Assembly (NCBI GenBank): GCA_035236585.1 | Contig: CP141139.1 | Span: 50,785,217 to 50,849,216, forward strand | Source of the DNA: Warburgia ugandensis | Lineage: Eukaryota > Streptophyta > Magnoliopsida > Canellales > Canellaceae | Length of the DNA: 64,000 nt | Reading direction: 5' to 3' | Shown: one piece after another, positions 59,701-64,000 of the stretch | Position numbering within the stretch: the first letter of the stretch is position 1 | How the letters are laid out: each line of letters opens with the position of its first letter | The notes under the pieces: model-generated | Databases searched by the model: none | Seen by the model: the letters and a program-made list of their open reading frames with translations, nothing else | What the model was told of the DNA's origin: nothing | Translations under genes and position numbers: made by a program

Positions 59701-60964
59701 TGATGATATATTTGATATGTGTGGTAGAGCCCTGGCATTTTGTCAAATCATAATTGCTTGGTATGTATGCTTTTGCTAATATAATTACAGGAATTCTAAA
59801 TTAAAGCATTTTTTAGTGCGCTCCTATTCCTTGCATGATGGGATCCACCTATAGATGATGTACTTAGTTCATCTAATATCTTTAGCTTTCAACGTCTTTT
59901 AGTAAAAAGAAATCATGTGTATTGGATGATTCTAAGCTTTAAAGAAATTTTCTTTTCATGGATGGCAAGAAACATTCCAAACAATGGTCTATGTTCAAAA
60001 ATGAAAAGAATGATCTTATTACATGCCAATATGTATGATTTTGGACTAGCATACAACCAAAGCAAACATTTATTTTTCTAGAGAAAAGGTATTACTATTG
60101 ATGGGGGAGATCGACAAGCCATCTCTGTGTTCATTGAGATATCCACATTCATAATATCTATCGTGAGGTTGAAATGCTATCATTTGATTTGATGGATTAC
60201 TTCTTTAAGATTTTTAGTAATTATTACTATTGTAAAAATTATTGATTTTGTGCAGTTGGCTTGATGTGTTCACAAAAAATCTAGTGCATGAATTGATCGA
60301 CTGCTACTATTTTCGTAATGTTTATATTGCTAATTAATGGATTCGATAAAAGTTCCATGGTTTGGAAATGTGTAAATGAGTTTTATAATTTATGCATAAA
60401 TAGCCACGGTTACACAAAATGGATTGCATGATCTTATTACTTTTCTTGAAGTTATGCCTCTTGCACGTCATGTTTTCAAATTAGTAGTATCAGGTCACCT
60501 ACTAAGCATGATGAATACTCAATCAATTCCATTATTTTTAGGATCAGACAAAGTACGATTAGGAGCTTTAAAGAGTGTTGGTACTATAGTCAAGTGAGAG
60601 AAGGTAAGGCTAAGTGAGGATATAATTGTACTAGATTTCATCCTGAGTGATCCTTTTAGTATTTGATGTAAAATTGTTGTAAGTAATTATTTGTAACTTC
60701 GGTTGTGATTAACAATCTTGGGAATGGTAATTGTTCATTTTTATATTTTGTCCAAAAGTTGCGATGGCATGATTCATTTATCGATGATAACAAATTATTT
60801 GTTCTTTGAGATTAATTAATGACACTTGGGTTTTTCATAAAAAAGTTTCAAACAAAAGAAAATTTTTTCTGCATTCATTTTGAATATTGTTTTAAAAATA
60901 GAGATTGATCTTACAAGTGAAAGCTTGTTACTTTAAAATTGCATTATAAAAACCCGAATCGTCA
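59700..60964 (+). repeat. Probable 3' end of a Tekay/Del-like LTR
   Basis: The end, ttataaaaacccgaatcgtca, matches the end of the LTR at 42360 (ttataaaaacccaagatgtca) and is followed by a primer site. The upstream limit was not found; 59700 is a nominal value, because similarity to the other Tekay LTRs fades within a few hundred bases. Confidence 0.5.
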
Positions 60965-60967
60965 ACG

Positions 60968-60982
60968 TTGGTATCATATCCC
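60968..60982 (+). other. Primer-binding site (initiator tRNA-Met)
   Basis: ttggtatcatatccc is one or two substitutions from the canonical ttggtatcagagccc, three bases after the LTR end. Confidence 0.85.
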
Positions 60983-61108
60983 AAGTTCAAGTTATTCATA
61001 ACCAAGTGATGAAATAAAGAACTTATAATCAATTTACATCAATAGGAAAAAAAAAATTAGGATAGCATGATAGAATTCCTTAAAGAGAGTATATTATTCT
61101 TGTAAAAT

Positions 61109-61890
61109 AGATGTTGCCAAAGAGGAGGAGGTGCAGCCCCAAAACTTGTTAATCCCCCTACTGACTCCTTTGGATTTGGGAATGGGATGGTTGAAGTTTT
61201 TCAACTATTCATGCAACATATGGGGTAGTTCATACCTAATCAACCTCAAGCACATGCGACAATAACCTCTTCTCCATAAAGGATTGCTGATAGAACGGAG
61301 GCCCAACTTGAGTGATTTCAGAAAATGGCCCCATCATTCTCGGGAGAAGATGAGTCAGCAACAGTAGAGAAATGGATCTTTGACATTGAGAAGTTAATTA
61401 AGGCAATGAAAATTCTTGAAGATAAGAAGGATGCCATGGCCAGTTTCTTACTAAAAGGTGAAGCAGGATTTTTGTGGGAAACAACTGAAAGAACATACTT
61501 TAGTGATAATAATGTCATACCCAAGGAAGAATTCAAAATCATATTTAATGAGAAGTACTTTCCACATCATGTACAGATGCAAAAGGAGAAAGAATTCATG
61601 GATCTAGAACAAGGCGACTTCTCCATGCAGCAATATGAAAATAGGTTTACGAGCCTTCGAAGATTCGCACCAAATGTTTGTGCCACCAAAGAAAATGCTG
61701 TAGAGTTAAACCTAGGACTAAGAAACAGAGTGATAGGGTTTCAACCAACCACCGTAGCAAAAGCAGTAGAAATGGAGTCTCTTTTTTAAAAGGATTTTCG
61801 AAGAACATAGGCTGATAAGGATACAAAATTCAACAACAGTGGAAGAAACAATAAAGGCAAAAGACCCATTCAACCTTCTGGACCTTGATA
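61109..61890 (+). pseudogene. Tekay/Del-like gag (retrotransposon gag domain)
   Basis: The putative start at 61109 (MLPKRRR) is frameshifted within about ten codons to a frame reading PPTDSFGFGNGMVEVFQLFMQHMG, RIADRTEAQLE and, from 61325, MAPSFSGEDESATVEKWIFDIEKLIKAM, SFLLKGEAGFLWETTERTYF, FKIIFNEKYFPHHVQMQKEKEFMDLEQGDFSMQQYENRFTSL and FAPNV. This is a well-preserved Gag domain of 154 open codons. Two stops lie upstream of 61325 and one at 61787. It should be followed by a zinc knuckle, but an LTR interrupts the gene at 61892. Along its open part this is the least decayed coding sequence in the window. Confidence 0.92.
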
Positions 61891-61891
61891 C

Positions 61892-64000
61892 TGTAATAAC
61901 CCCAATTTTTATAATTGATTGAGAAAATCAATAAAGTTTGAGTTTCAGATATTTCAGGCTGAAATATTAGGGTTATTTAGAATATACTTTTTATGAAAGT
62001 CTAATCAAATCATAAGACATGTAAAATTGAAATTAAACTTAGCAAACCCTTCAAAATGACTATAAGCACAACAAATTCCGAATTCGGATAAGAAATCCTT
62101 AAGTTTCTTCATTTCTTGGACAAAAGGGGTAAAATAGTAATTTTACCCAAAAATCAAAATCTCCCAAAAATCAAAATATGAAACATCAAAATTTAGAATG
62201 TACTGAGAAATACGAATCCAACACCACTAAGTACACTCAAATCCGAGATCATGGGAATAAAACCCAAAATTTTATGCATAAATGGCAAAACGGTCTTTTT
62301 ACACCATGTGGGGCCCACATGGGGCCCACAAGGGACCCAACAACCAATCTTATCAGCAGCGCACATGAAGTCATGGGTCAACAAACATCAACTGGTCTTG
62401 GGGAAGAAAAATGGAGCATGAGGAAGAAAAAATGGAGCATGGGAGACTTTCATGCCATTTAATAATAAAAATATAATATAATATAATAATCATGAAAAAA
62501 GACTCAAAATGCCTATAAATACAACCCCAAAAATCCTCATAAAATTCCTACAAAATTCTCTTCACTCTCCCTAAAAAATTAGATCTAGATCCTTCCCCCA
62601 AAACCCAAAATTTCCAAAAGATAGATCTCTTTTCAATTTGTTTTTCTTTTTAGATTGGAACAAGAGACCTAAAATCAATTAGGCACTCTATTCCAGATCT
62701 AATTTGATCAATTTCACCATCCAAAACTTCCCAACATATCTATTCTACAAAACCCCCAAAGAAATTTCAAGATCCAACGGTTCAAACAATAGAAATTTAC
62801 AAGAAAGGTGGATCTTAGGCCATATCTTCATCAACAAGGTATTTTTTTAAATTGGGCATATAACCGAGGGTTTTTCTCCAATCAAGTAGGTGGAAATACT
62901 TTTCATATATGTTTAATACTGTTTTATGTAATTTTTGGTTTATTGTAATTTATTTTGGTAATAAAAAGGTAAAAATAAAGTAAACATCAGAACCCTTAAT
63001 TCTGGATGATAGAGTGCTCAGATGAAAATTCTGTTTGCACCAATCGATCCAGAAGGTCCAAAACCCCTAGGGTAGAAGTTTCACAAAGATCAGAGATGTT
63101 TTGGGTCTTCAATTGAGAGAGGATTGATTGGATAGTCTAGAATGGACTGTCCGATCTCTAGATCTAATGGCACCCAAAACGCACACGTGACGCACCGTCG
63201 GAAACGAAGCGCAAGCTGCGTGTGGAGCATCGTTCCAAGCGACGCGATGGCGCGTTCGTCAAATCCACGTGCGGACATGCTAGACAAGAACCCCGTTTGC
63301 GGGCGCGTGGACGACGAGCGTTCCGCTCGTCCCGTTCGCGTCTGTGGATGCACCTCAAGGGTGCTTCCTCCATTCATCCCAGTGGACGCGCCCGACGAAT
63401 TGAAAGCGTCCTCCTAGTTTGGTTTTCCCCCCGAACGATCTGGGCCAATTCCAGAGTTATCTGAACTCCAAATTGAGATCAGAAAGAAGCTATGGAAAGC
63501 TTGAAACCTCTATTTTCTGATAAAATAGACATGTTATTCAGTAAAAACTTTCTGTATTAAAGAAACAAGTTTCCAATTACCTAGATCTTCAAGATTTGAG
63601 ATGATCAGATCTTGAAAATATGTTTTAATAACGATATACTATTTAGATAAAGTGAGATCTATGGTTTAATTGGATATATATGAGATATATTAAGGGATCT
63701 ACCCATTATGGTAAAAAAACCCTAAAAATACAAAGGGACCCACTTGATCAATGAGATCAAGTGTGATCAGATCCTTGGGATGGAAAGAATAAATGTAGAT
63801 ATGATGAAATCCATGGAAATCATGAATGTATTATGACAAAAATAGATCAATATGATCTTTTGACCTTAATAAAGAAAATTTCCTAAATATAAGTAAAATC
63901 CTTAATCAAAGGAAAAGATCTAAGATCAAATGGTTGGATCATAAGCAAAGGTTTCTAAAAATGTTAATATAATTAGTTTTATTTTATATAATAGCATTTT
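61892..64000 (+). mobile_element. Tekay/Del-like LTR inserted in gag, runs off window
   Basis: Starts TGTAATAACCCC directly after ttgatac in the gag gene. It has the early LTR landmarks seen at 10419 and 38497: gaatccaacaccactaag near 62215 and gcaaaacggtctttttac near 62285. It has no coding domain up to the window end. The left 5-bp flank is GATAC; the right end is outside. Whether it is a solo LTR or the start of a full element cannot be told. Confidence 0.8.
63170..63425 (+). other. CpG-dense block in the right-edge LTR
   Basis: About 250 bases rich in CG dinucleotides inside an AT-rich LTR, at a position comparable to the block at 11280-11660. The five overlapping open frames here (63090-63464, both strands) come from the lack of AT-rich stop codons and show no family motif. 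Confidence 0.8.

Noticed and set aside
63090..63464. Five overlapping open frames on both strands
   Set aside because: Same cause: a GC-rich block in an LTR has few stop codons.

Overview
The window looks like intergenic, repeat-dominated nuclear DNA from a flowering plant. The evidence is AT-rich background, plant-type Ty3/gypsy LTR retrotransposons (Athila clade with a tRNA-Asp-type primer site, and Tekay/Del-like chromoviruses with an initiator tRNA-Met primer site), and a CACTA (En/Spm) transposon. I see no intact host gene, no rRNA or tRNA gene and no CRISPR array. Every recognisable coding region is a decayed transposable-element gene with stops and frameshifts. The species cannot be told from this sequence.

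Layout. 1-22824 is an Athila-like element (E1) cut by the window start: end of its 5' LTR (1-1307), primer site, gag-pol remnants (to 6381), 3' tail (18787-20565) and 3' LTR (20566-22824). A second Athila-like element (E2, 6382-18786, LTRs 6382-8443 and 16690-18786) lies inside E1 just after the integrase. E2 lacks reverse transcriptase, RNase H and integrase, and carries a 3 kb solo LTR (10419-13438) in its gag. 22825-24562 is a reverse-strand Tekay-like remnant. 24563-28362 is the 3' part of a reverse-strand CACTA transposase gene with its subterminal repeats; the 5' part of a matching gene reappears at 54491-55371. The 26 kb between them is a nest: Tekay copy A (28363-38496) split by an inverted Athila-like element C (30764-36653), a full Tekay LTR (38497-42360), a second Tekay body B (42361-45538), and Athila-like element D (45541-54490), which has lost its 5' end but keeps a gag-protease-RT-RH-integrase order. 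55551 to about 60000 is unassigned AT-rich sequence with one possible SINE. The right edge is the end of a Tekay-like LTR, its primer site and gag (60968-61890), interrupted by another LTR (61892 to the window end).

The elements do not form a working pathway; the relation between them is chronological. Uninterrupted paralogues inside the window act as empty sites: D for E2 in E1, D and C for the solo LTR in E2, and Tekay B for C in Tekay A. The order of events can therefore be read from the sequence alone. The most interesting signals are the CACTA gene split by the nest and flanked by a direct repeat, a covarying hairpin conserved between two diverged Tekay LTRs, an arginine in place of glycine at the protease active site of all three Athila copies that retain it, microhomology deletions in gag, and CpG-dense blocks inside otherwise AT-rich LTRs. 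All comparisons were made by eye; identities and boundaries are approximate unless a motif is named.
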